DNA of 5,077 bases from Pyrinomonadaceae bacterium (GTDB lineage Bacteria; Acidobacteriota; Blastocatellia; Pyrinomonadales; Pyrinomonadaceae): assembly GCA_014379075.1 (NCBI GenBank), contig JACMMN010000431.1:1-5077 (forward strand). Reading direction: 5' to 3'. The position numbers and the translations under genes were made by a program. Positions 1 to 5,077 of this stretch are shown here, piece by piece. The number at the start of each line of letters is the position of its first letter. The stretch's first letter is position 1. The notes below the pieces were generated by a model that was not told the DNA's origin, did not search any database, and saw nothing but the letters and a program-made list of their open reading frames with translations.

Positions 1-2
1 AT

Positions 3-1703
3 CTGGTTAAAACGGCGGAGCGGCTGGAAAAGTTTTCGAGAAAGCGTGGTGAAGATATTCTCGAGATCGATAAACCCGCAGTAAAAATGCCGGAGATTTT
101 GGACGAGCGGTCTAATTTAGAACCGGCCGCCGAAATAACGAACCTCATAAAGAAATTTAATGAGGGAACCGACAAACCCGCTTCACCGCCTGGAATTTCG
201 GCTGGGGCCCAACCGCAGGACGATTCAAAAGAGATCTCGGCTTGGCGTTCGCTTTTCGGTTCGCTGATGAAACTCGAATACCGTCAGGCGTGTTCCTCGA
301 TCCTCGATTTTCTGAGCACGCGTTACGGCCTCAGTTCACTGATCTGGCTGGAACGCCGTGAAAACAACCTCGAGTGCTTGATCTCGCTCGGGCGTTTGAC
401 CGGGAAGGCAGTCAAAGTTGGGATCGCCGCCGACAGCGAGAGGCTTCGCGCGGCAGCTCTCAGCGACACGCCGCTTGAATTGCGTGAACGAAAAAGGGAC
501 GAAGCCAATACGGGCCGCCAAACCCTGAGCTTGTTTCCGGTCACAATTGGCGGGGAGATTCGAGGCGCTATCGGTGTAGAGGGCGATTCGATGGACGATA
601 CGACGAAACGCAATATTTCTCGCTTTGCCCAAACCGTCGCATCACAGCTTGAAATCCTGAGGCTCCGCGACGAAGTTTCCGAGCGAGATTGGCTCTCGCG
701 GGCCGTTATGCGCTTTAACGAAAGCCTGAAAAATATAGACACGGAAGATTTCTGGCTGCATGTTACGCAGATCTCGGCCGAGCTTTTGGGCGCCGAGCGG
801 GCTTCGATCCTGATACAAAACGAAAAATCGAACAGCCTGCGGGCAAAGGCGGCGATCGGAACGCACATCGATCTGGTCAGGCGTGAAAGGGTGGGCGACC
901 GAGTCGCTAGCGTCGTGCTGGACGGCGGAAACCCGGTCATCGTCTCCAATATCGAACGGGTCGGGATGGAATCGTCACCCGTCAATTGGAGCTACAAAAC
1001 GGCGTCTTTTATTATCTATCCGATATTGATCGGCAGCCGAAAGATGGGCGTCCTGAATTTTACAGACAAGGCCGGCGGTGACGAATTCACGCAGCGTGAC
1101 CTCGAGCTGCTGCGGGCTATCGCTCCGCAGATCGCCGTTGCGATAGACCGCACGACATTGAAGGATAAAGCCGGCGAATACGAACAACTCTCGGTCACCG
1201 ACACCCTCACCGGCCTGCTGAACCGCCGCTACATCGAGGAGCGATTGACCGAAGAGATCACGCGGTCGCGGCGGCATCGTTTTCCGATGAGTTTGATGAT
1301 GCTCGATGTAGATAATTTTAAGTCGTACAACGACAGTTACGGACATCCGGCCGGCGATATCGCTTTGAAAATAGTTGCCGATGTGCTCAAGGAAACCCTT
1401 CGCGGAGCCGACGTCGCTGCCCGCTACGGCGGAGAGGAATTTGCGATCCTTTTGCCGCAGACCTCCAGCGAAGAAGCGGCACCGATAGCGGAACGTATTC
1501 GCCAGCGTATTGAACGGACCGAATTCCCGAAGCGCCGCGTTACCGTAAGTATCGGAATAGCAAGCTGTTCCGAAGTTATCGATTCACCTAAAAATTTGGT
1601 TTCCGCGGCCGACGTGGCGCTATACGAGGCAAAAAATCACGGCCGCAACAATGTTCAGATCTTTGGTAACTTAGGAAATTCCCTCATCGAAAATATCCAT
1701 TAA
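3..1703 (+). CDS. GAF-GAF-GGDEF diguanylate cyclase (5' partial)
   Basis: Predicted soluble diguanylate cyclase making c-di-GMP from two GTP. The frame is open to the left edge. The first ATG (87) has no Shine-Dalgarno and follows 28 open codons, so the true start is probably upstream. Numbering below is from the ATG at 87. Residues 1-50 are a charged, Pro-rich linker. GAF1 spans about 51-195, a helical connector about 190-215, GAF2 about 215-355, and GGDEF about 372-528, opening with DTLTGLLNRR. The cyclase site is GGEEF (448-452). D407 matches the metal-binding Asp of PleD; N415 and D424 match its guanine-binding pair. RxxD (R439-D442) sits five residues before GGEEF, so the product-inhibition I-site looks intact. 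No membrane segments or signal peptide are visible. The ligand of the GAF domains cannot be told from sequence. It is followed without a gap by the ATPase/HATPase gene, suggesting joint function. Confidence 0.93.
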   Translation: MVKTAERLEKFSRKRGEDILEIDKPAVKMPEILDERSNLEPAAEITNLIKKFNEGTDKPASPPGISAGAQPQDDSKEISAWRSLFGSLMKLEYRQACSSILDFLSTRYGLSSLIWLERRENNLECLISLGRLTGKAVKVGIAADSERLRAAALSDTPLELRERKRDEANTGRQTLSLFPVTIGGEIRGAIGVEGDSMDDTTKRNISRFAQTVASQLEILRLRDEVSERDWLSRAVMRFNESLKNIDTEDFWLHVTQISAELLGAERASILIQNEKSNSLRAKAAIGTHIDLVRRERVGDRVASVVLDGGNPVIVSNIERVGMESSPVNWSYKTASFIIYPILIGSRKMGVLNFTDKAGGDEFTQRDLELLRAIAPQIAVAIDRTTLKDKAGEYEQLSVTDTLTGLLNRRYIEERLTEEITRSRRHRFPMSLMMLDVDNFKSYNDSYGHPAGDIALKIVADVLKETLRGADVAARYGGEEFAILLPQTSSEEAAPIAERIRQRIERTEFPKRRVTVSIGIASCSEVIDSPKNLVSAADVALYEAKNHGRNNVQIFGNLGNSLIENIH

Positions 1704-3902
1704 ATGGTAGATTTTTCGCATAAGAAGGTCCTGGCAGATAAATCGGCCGCAGACTTTATCGGCAGAGCCAGTGAAACAGAACGTCTTTTGCGGCACGCTA
1801 AAACCGGCGGCAAAACGGCCGGACTTATCCTTTTGAACGCACCCGGTACGGGAGCCAGCGAATTGCTGAAACAAACATATGACAAGCTCTATCTGGAGCC
1901 TTCGGATGTCATTCCTTTCTATTTCTCTCTAAATAAAAACGATCAAACCGCCTTTCAGGCCGCCCGCAGATTTGTTCAGCAGTTTTTACTGCAAACGGTC
2001 GCGTTTCGCCGCACCGATCCGGAATTACTGGATATTTCACCTGAGATCCATGAGGCAGCCGAGTTGGCGATCCCGTCAGATTCGTACTGGATCGACCGCG
2101 TTATCGAAGCCCTTGAACGCGAAACCGACGAACAAACTTTTGTTCGAAATGCTTTCGGGGCACCGCTGCGGGCGGCCGCCAACGGTGTACGCATCTTCGT
2201 TATGATCGACGATCTGCACCTGTCCGCGAATTTCGAGGGCGGCATTGACATTGCGGCGGAGCTACAGCAGATCTACAGTCGTTCCGACGTTCCTTTTGTA
2301 TTTGCCTGTCGGCGCCGCTTTCAGACGAACATGATCTCGTTCGAGCGTCTCGAACTCGAACCGTTTTCTTTTAGGACCGCTGGGGATCTTATCGAAAGCC
2401 TTGCGGGCAGGAGCGGTGTAAAACTAAATGAGCAAACCCGTGATTTGATCGCGGCACAATTTGACGGGAACGCGAAATCGATCGAATCCATTCTGCGGGC
2501 AGCCGTGGAAAAAGGGTTCGACCTGGAAAGCTTTCAAAAAGCCGAGCAGGTTTACGCGGACGAGCTTTTCGGCGGCTGGATTGGAAAATATTACGACGAT
2601 CTTTTCCGAGAGATCGCGCCGAATATCGAAGTCGAAAAGAACATCATCGGCTTGCTGTACGATGCGGTGACGCTCGGCAACGAAAAGCTGGCGGTCGAAA
2701 AATGGCAAAAGCGTTTGGGGATTGGCGACCCCGAATTTGCTCGCGTCTTGAATCTCCTCAATATCAACGAAATAATTCGTGTTACCTCAAATCGCATCGA
2801 AGCGATGACCGAGAACGATATATTGACGGATTACCTAAAGGTCCGGTTCCGGCTGGAAATTGTCGGCGACAACCGGGCACTTGTCTTCGGCGAGTCGCTT
2901 TCCGCATTTCTCAAGCGTGCTCCGCAGATCATGGCCCAGTTTTACAGGGAGAATTCTTCCATCGGGCTTCGTGACCTGATGCGCACATTCGCCGGCCAGT
3001 ACGTTCCGGCGGCGTTGCTCGATTACAGCAAGTTTGCCGGCGAATACAAGGGAGCACCGAATGACGAGATCCTCCGCGACCTGCTCATGGCTGCGGAAAC
3101 GATCAAGCTTCCGCAGATAGTTTTCGCAACACACACGGCCGACGTTTACAAACCGATAGAGATGGTTGCCGAAAAAGATCGGTCGGCCGCCGCTCTGGGT
3201 TTTCAAGAAAAACGATACACCGACGAGGATGAAATAGTCTGGATCGCCGCCCAGATCGATTCCAAGTTGGAAGCTTCGCGGGGCCTTGCCGAATTTTGGT
3301 GCGACCGTCTGGAAATGGTGGCGTTGATGTGTAATTTTACGAATTTTAAGATCTGGCTTGTGGCTCCCGAAGGTTTTTCACCGGATGCGGTAAAGCTCCT
3401 GCAGGATCGTAACTCTTTTGGTTCAAGCCGCAAGCAGTTTGATGTGCTTAAGCATTTCCTGGAGAACGGCCATCAGACCGAAAAAAAACCGAGCCAGCAC
3501 GAATACGAGATCGTCGTCCCGATGGGCGGCGAGGCCGAATTGATCGCCGCTCACGCCGTCGAAGAGATAGCCAAACGCCATCATTTCGATTCAAAAGCGA
3601 TCAACCAGATCAAAACCGCGCTCGTCGAGGCGTGCATCAATGCATCCGAACACAGCCTCAGCCCCGATCAAAAGATCTACCAGAAATTTATCGTCGACGA
3701 CGAACGGCTCAATATCACCATATCAAACCGCGGGCTCAGGCTCGCCGATAAAACGGCGTCCGAAGTAGAGCCGGACGAGGAAAGACGTGGCTGGGGATTG
3801 AAGCTGATGAAAAAACTAATGGATGAGGTCAAAATCGAGCAAACCGACGACGGAACGAGCATTTCCATGACGAAATATCTCAAGCCGGTGGAGCAAACAT
3901 AA
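1704..3902 (+). CDS. AAA/STAND-like ATPase module fused to RsbW-like HATPase domain
   Basis: A 732-residue cytoplasmic signalling protein; I do not recognise a named family for the whole chain. Residues 18-30 (FIGRASETERLL) look like the entry to an AAA_16/ORC-type domain. The P-loop region (residues 41-55, NAPGTGAS core) lacks the Walker A lysine: A51 stands in its place and N45 replaces the first glycine. A Walker B-like strand (VRIFVMIDDLHL, D169/D170) and a following strand near FVFACRRRF are present. Residues about 280-380 look like winged-helix lid material, and 380-595 are unassigned. The C-terminus (about 598-728) resembles the anti-sigma kinases RsbW/SpoIIAB: N-box E642 and N646 in ALVEACINASEHS, and G2-like RGWGLKLMKKLMDEV (695-709). 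The G1 Asp is replaced by N675 (SNRG). The ATG abuts the TAA of the cyclase gene with no nearby Shine-Dalgarno, so translation is probably by reinitiation. A partner-switching role is inferred. Confidence 0.85.
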   Translation: MVDFSHKKVLADKSAADFIGRASETERLLRHAKTGGKTAGLILLNAPGTGASELLKQTYDKLYLEPSDVIPFYFSLNKNDQTAFQAARRFVQQFLLQTVAFRRTDPELLDISPEIHEAAELAIPSDSYWIDRVIEALERETDEQTFVRNAFGAPLRAAANGVRIFVMIDDLHLSANFEGGIDIAAELQQIYSRSDVPFVFACRRRFQTNMISFERLELEPFSFRTAGDLIESLAGRSGVKLNEQTRDLIAAQFDGNAKSIESILRAAVEKGFDLESFQKAEQVYADELFGGWIGKYYDDLFREIAPNIEVEKNIIGLLYDAVTLGNEKLAVEKWQKRLGIGDPEFARVLNLLNINEIIRVTSNRIEAMTENDILTDYLKVRFRLEIVGDNRALVFGESLSAFLKRAPQIMAQFYRENSSIGLRDLMRTFAGQYVPAALLDYSKFAGEYKGAPNDEILRDLLMAAETIKLPQIVFATHTADVYKPIEMVAEKDRSAAALGFQEKRYTDEDEIVWIAAQIDSKLEASRGLAEFWCDRLEMVALMCNFTNFKIWLVAPEGFSPDAVKLLQDRNSFGSSRKQFDVLKHFLENGHQTEKKPSQHEYEIVVPMGGEAELIAAHAVEEIAKRHHFDSKAINQIKTALVEACINASEHSLSPDQKIYQKFIVDDERLNITISNRGLRLADKTASEVEPDEERRGWGLKLMKKLMDEVKIEQTDDGTSISMTKYLKPVEQT

Positions 3903-3916
3903 CGCCGGGATGTGAA

Positions 3917-4285
3917 TTACAATTTTTTCCGGCCCGATATCGATACCAGCGGGCTGCAGCAAACTTCCAGCATCTTCTTCCGGTCGGCTTCCATTCCCTT
4001 ATCCGATTTCAGCATTTCCATTGTCGCCTTGAAAACACCCGCGGCTTTTTTCTCGCCCGGTTCCGTGATCCGGTAATGCATCCATTTGCCGTCACGCCGC
4101 CCCGTCACGAGCGAGGCCCGCTTTAGATAAGACAGATGCCTGGAAATTTTCGGATTGTTCGTTCCCAAAGTCTCCGCAAAAAAACAAACGCACACTTCGC
4201 CATCACGCATCAGGTTCAATAAACGCAGCCTCGTAATGTCGGCCAAAGCCGAAAAAAACAATTCGGGATCAAATTTTTTTTCCAT
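3917..4285 (-). CDS. arsR: ArsR-family arsenical-responsive repressor
   Basis: A 122-residue ArsR/SmtB winged-helix repressor. The N-terminal part (PELFFSALADITRLRLLNLM) and the recognition helix (NNPKISRHLSYLKRASLV, about 44-60) followed by the wing (RRDGKWMHYRI) are typical of the family. C32-V-C34 lies in the position of the E. coli ArsR As(III) site, but the third ligand (C37 there) is an alanine. A second pair, C109-C110 (EVCCSP), lies near the C-terminus, as in the Acidithiobacillus and methylarsenite-selective Shewanella ArsR types. ATG at 4285 is the only possible start: upstream in frame there are 33 codons without ATG, GTG or TTG back to a TAA. No good Shine-Dalgarno precedes it. 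It is divergent from arsI and probably represses it by binding the dyad at 4466-4495. It converges on the ATPase gene with 14 nt between the stops and no convincing terminator. Confidence 0.93.
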   Translation of the reverse strand: MEKKFDPELFFSALADITRLRLLNLMRDGEVCVCFFAETLGTNNPKISRHLSYLKRASLVTGRRDGKWMHYRITEPGEKKAAGVFKATMEMLKSDKGMEADRKKMLEVCCSPLVSISGRKKL

Positions 4286-4291
4286 ATTAAA

Positions 4292-4403
4292 GGCCGAAGC
4301 CTGACCGTTGGGAGGGCTCGTCTTATGCGTTCGAGTTTTTAGCTCGTACGATGCGGGGCTTCTGCATTTAAGGAAAGGCCTTCCTTACGGTCAGGCTTCT
4401 TCC
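4292..4403. repeat. ~112-bp imperfect inverted-repeat element in the arsR leader
   Basis: A perfect 13-bp pair, GAAGCCTGACCGT (4296-4308) and ACGGTCAGGCTTC (4387-4399), forms the base of a long stem. One T/T mismatch (4309/4386) is followed inward by nine further pairs (4310-4318 with 4385-4377, three of them G-U). Outside the core, 4292-4293 also match 4402-4403. The apical part holds two small hairpins: CGT-t-CGAG (4328-4335) with CTCG-t-ACG (4343-4350), and ATGC (4351-4354) with GCAT (4364-4367). This would be a three-way junction in RNA. Each arm also holds a small REP-like fold (AGCC-TGA-CC...GG-GAG-GGCT in the left arm). It may be a dispersed REP/MITE-type element or a structured leader; copy number cannot be judged from one window. 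Confidence 0.75.
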
Positions 4404-4409
4404 AAAAAA

Positions 4410-4418
4410 ATTATATCA
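4410..4418 (-). promoter_or_regulatory. Extended -10 promoter for arsR
   Basis: On the minus strand this reads TGATATAAT: a consensus TATAAT (4415-4410) preceded by the extended -10 TGn motif. No good -35 lies 16-18 bp upstream, which fits an extended -10 promoter. Transcription would start near 4402-4403, at the outer edge of the inverted-repeat element, giving a leader of about 118 nt before the arsR ATG. Confidence 0.6.
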
Positions 4419-4433
4419 TATTAGAATTATGCC

Positions 4434-4462
4434 TTGACGTAATTGTTTTTAAATATTATTCT
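4434..4462 (+). promoter_or_regulatory. Predicted sigma-70-type promoter for arsI
   Basis: TTGACG (4434-4439, five of six to consensus) is followed after 17 bp by TATTCT (4457-4462, four of six). An alternative -10, TATTAT at 4454-4459, would give only a 14-bp spacer. The predicted start site falls near 4469-4470, inside the left arm of the operator-like dyad, so a bound repressor would block initiation. The -35 lies about 16 bp from the divergent arsR -10 element. Confidence 0.55.
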
Positions 4463-4465
4463 CAG

Positions 4466-4495
4466 AATACAATTATGGATATGCGTAATTGTATT
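4466..4495. promoter_or_regulatory. Operator-like perfect 10-10-10 dyad, probable ArsR site
   Basis: AATACAATTA (4466-4475) and TAATTGTATT (4486-4495) are perfect reverse complements separated by 10 nt. The 30-bp span and its place over the predicted arsI start site fit ArsR/SmtB operators, which are inverted repeats recognised by a winged-helix dimer. A further half-site copy, CGTAATTGT (4438-4446), repeats 4484-4492 and overlaps the arsI -35 edge. Binding by this ArsR is inferred from position and symmetry. Confidence 0.7.
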
Positions 4496-4503
4496 AATGC
4501 AAA

Positions 4504-4508
4504 AGGAG
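4504..4508 (+). promoter_or_regulatory. Ribosome binding site of arsI
   Basis: AGGAG lies 8 nt before the ATG at 4517 and only 4 nt before an out-of-frame ATG at 4513. The spacing favours 4517, whose frame encodes the recognisable ArsI protein. The two overlapping start codons (ATGAATG) could waste some initiation events. Confidence 0.8.
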
Positions 4509-4516
4509 ATCGATGA

Positions 4517-4999
4517 ATGATTACAGCAAAAATAAATACCTTAAAAGCGCATCTCGCATTGAACGTAAAGGACGTCTGGCAAAGCCTCGAGTTCTACAAA
4601 AAAATGTTGGGGATCGAGCCGAGCAAGGTCCGGCCCGGCTATGCCAAATTCGACGTGCAGAATCCGCCGCTCAATCTGACATTGAATCAAACTGTTTTCG
4701 AGGGCAGCGGGGCACTGTCTCATTTGGGCATCCAGGTCTCATCGACAGAAGACGTGCTGGCGATGCGCGAAAAATGGAACGAACAAGGCCTTTTTACGCG
4801 TGACGAAATGGATACAAGCTGCTGCTACGCGGTGCAGGACAAAACCTGGGTTAACGATCCGGACGGTAATGAATGGGAAGTTTTCGTTGTGAAGGAAGAC
4901 AATCTGCCGGAATCGACTGGCAATGCCGATGCGGCATCATGCTGCGTACCTGCTCCGGTCGGAATCGGTTCCAGCACGCCTCCGGCGGCTTGTAATTGA
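4517..4999 (+). CDS. arsI: ArsI-type C-As lyase (vicinal oxygen chelate dioxygenase)
   Basis: A 160-residue glyoxalase/bleomycin-resistance-fold protein matching the ArsI/CadI group. Characterised ArsI enzymes are Fe(II)-dependent and use O2 to cleave the C-As bond of trivalent organoarsenicals such as methylarsenite, giving As(III). Candidate metal ligands are H12 (KAHLALNV), H69 (LSHLGIQV) and E121 (GNEWEVFV), spaced almost as H5/H62/E115 of the Bacillus enzyme. The vicinal pair C102-C103 (MDTSCCYAVQDK) matches the organoarsenical-binding cysteines. NPPLNLTLN and TWVNDPDGNEWEVFVVKED are typical family stretches. After about residue 128 comes a flexible tail with a second vicinal pair (C142-C143) and C159. 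The start at 4517 is chosen by Shine-Dalgarno spacing. It is divergent from arsR and preceded by the operator-like dyad, so it is probably arsenical-inducible. The alternative name is CadI (cadmium-induced protein), but the C102-C103 pair and arsR neighbour favour ArsI. Confidence 0.9.
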   Translation: MITAKINTLKAHLALNVKDVWQSLEFYKKMLGIEPSKVRPGYAKFDVQNPPLNLTLNQTVFEGSGALSHLGIQVSSTEDVLAMREKWNEQGLFTRDEMDTSCCYAVQDKTWVNDPDGNEWEVFVVKEDNLPESTGNADAASCCVPAPVGIGSSTPPAACN

Positions 5000-5014
5000 T
5001 TTGCGAGGAAAATC

Positions 5015-5077
5015 ATGAGCTTATATAAACTCAAACGAACGACGATGAAGGTCAGATGCCATCTAAGAAGTATTTGC
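5015..5077 (+). CDS. Start of an unidentified downstream ORF (3' partial)
   Basis: ATG at 5015 is preceded by GAGGAA (5005-5010) at good spacing and lies 15 nt after the arsI stop. The 21 codons stay open to the right edge, beginning MSLYKLKRTTMKVR. This may be the next gene of the arsenic operon, but too little is present to name it. A competing start is the ATG at 5056 (MPSKKYL), in another frame with AAGG just upstream. If that is the real gene, the 5015 ORF is spurious. Confidence 0.35.
   Translation, partial: MSLYKLKRTTMKVRCHLRSIC

Noticed and set aside
323..985. 220-codon minus-strand ORF opposite the cyclase
   Set aside because: Its Ser/Arg-rich translation is typical of an antisense shadow of a real gene, and it runs fully across conserved GAF coding sequence.
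1074..1088. A literal GGDEF pentapeptide (residues 330-334 of the cyclase, within AGGDEFTQRDLELL)
   Set aside because: It lies at the end of GAF2, where a Phe-Thr-x-x-Asp-Leu motif is usual, and lacks the surrounding cyclase motifs. The real active site is GGEEF at residues 448-452.
3903..3935. A bidirectional terminator between the convergent genes (GCCGG 3904-3908 with CCGGC 3929-3933)
   Set aside because: The stem is only 5 bp with a 20-nt loop. The T-run lies inside the loop rather than after the stem, and the pairing overlaps arsR coding sequence.
4286..4384. N-terminal extension of ArsR through the open frame upstream of 4285
   Set aside because: The 33 upstream codons contain no ATG, GTG or TTG before an in-frame TAA, and they lie within the inverted-repeat element.
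4283..4423. CATATTA direct repeats (4283-4289 and 4417-4423) as a target-site duplication of the inverted-repeat element
   Set aside because: The copies are only 7 bp, AT-rich, and sit at unequal distances from the element ends (2 nt and 13 nt). Chance is likely without an empty-site comparison.
4513..4803. 96-codon ORF starting at the ATG at 4513
   Set aside because: It overlaps arsI in another frame, has poor Shine-Dalgarno spacing (4 nt), and encodes no recognisable protein.

Overview
The window looks like chromosomal DNA of a free-living Gram-negative bacterium with mid-range G+C. Codon use, the form of the ArsR and ArsI proteins and the inverted repeat between them recall Acidobacteriota (Blastocatellia/Pyrinomonadaceae). 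That placement is an impression from protein style, not a database result.

Layout: (1) 3-1703 (+), a diguanylate cyclase with two GAF sensor domains and an intact GGEEF active site, open at the left edge so its true N-terminus lies outside the window. (2) 1704-3902 (+), a 732-residue protein whose ATG directly follows the TAA of the cyclase in the same reading frame. It joins an AAA/STAND-like P-loop module with a broken Walker A to a C-terminal RsbW/SpoIIAB-like HATPase domain. These two genes read as one translationally coupled signalling unit. (3) 3917-4285 (-), an ArsR-family arsenic repressor, convergent with the signalling unit and only 14 nt from it. (4) 4286-4516, a dense intergenic region: a ~112-bp inverted-repeat element that would form the arsR 5' leader, back-to-back divergent promoters, and a perfect 10-10-10 operator-like dyad over the predicted arsI start site. 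(5) 4517-4999 (+), an ArsI-type vicinal-oxygen-chelate dioxygenase (C-As lyase), divergent from arsR. (6) 5015-5077 (+), the start of an unidentified downstream ORF with a ribosome binding site, cut by the right edge.

How the genes work together: ArsR probably represses arsI, and perhaps itself, through the dyad, with trivalent arsenicals lifting repression. ArsI would then demethylate methylarsenite or a similar organoarsenical. The left-hand pair probably links a GAF-sensed signal and c-di-GMP production to a partner-switching type kinase/ATPase. The less ordinary points are the degenerate ATPase/RsbW fusion, its zero-gap in-frame junction with the cyclase, the structured repeat that would be transcribed as the arsR leader, and an ArsR that carries cysteine pairs at both of two sites known separately in other ArsR types.
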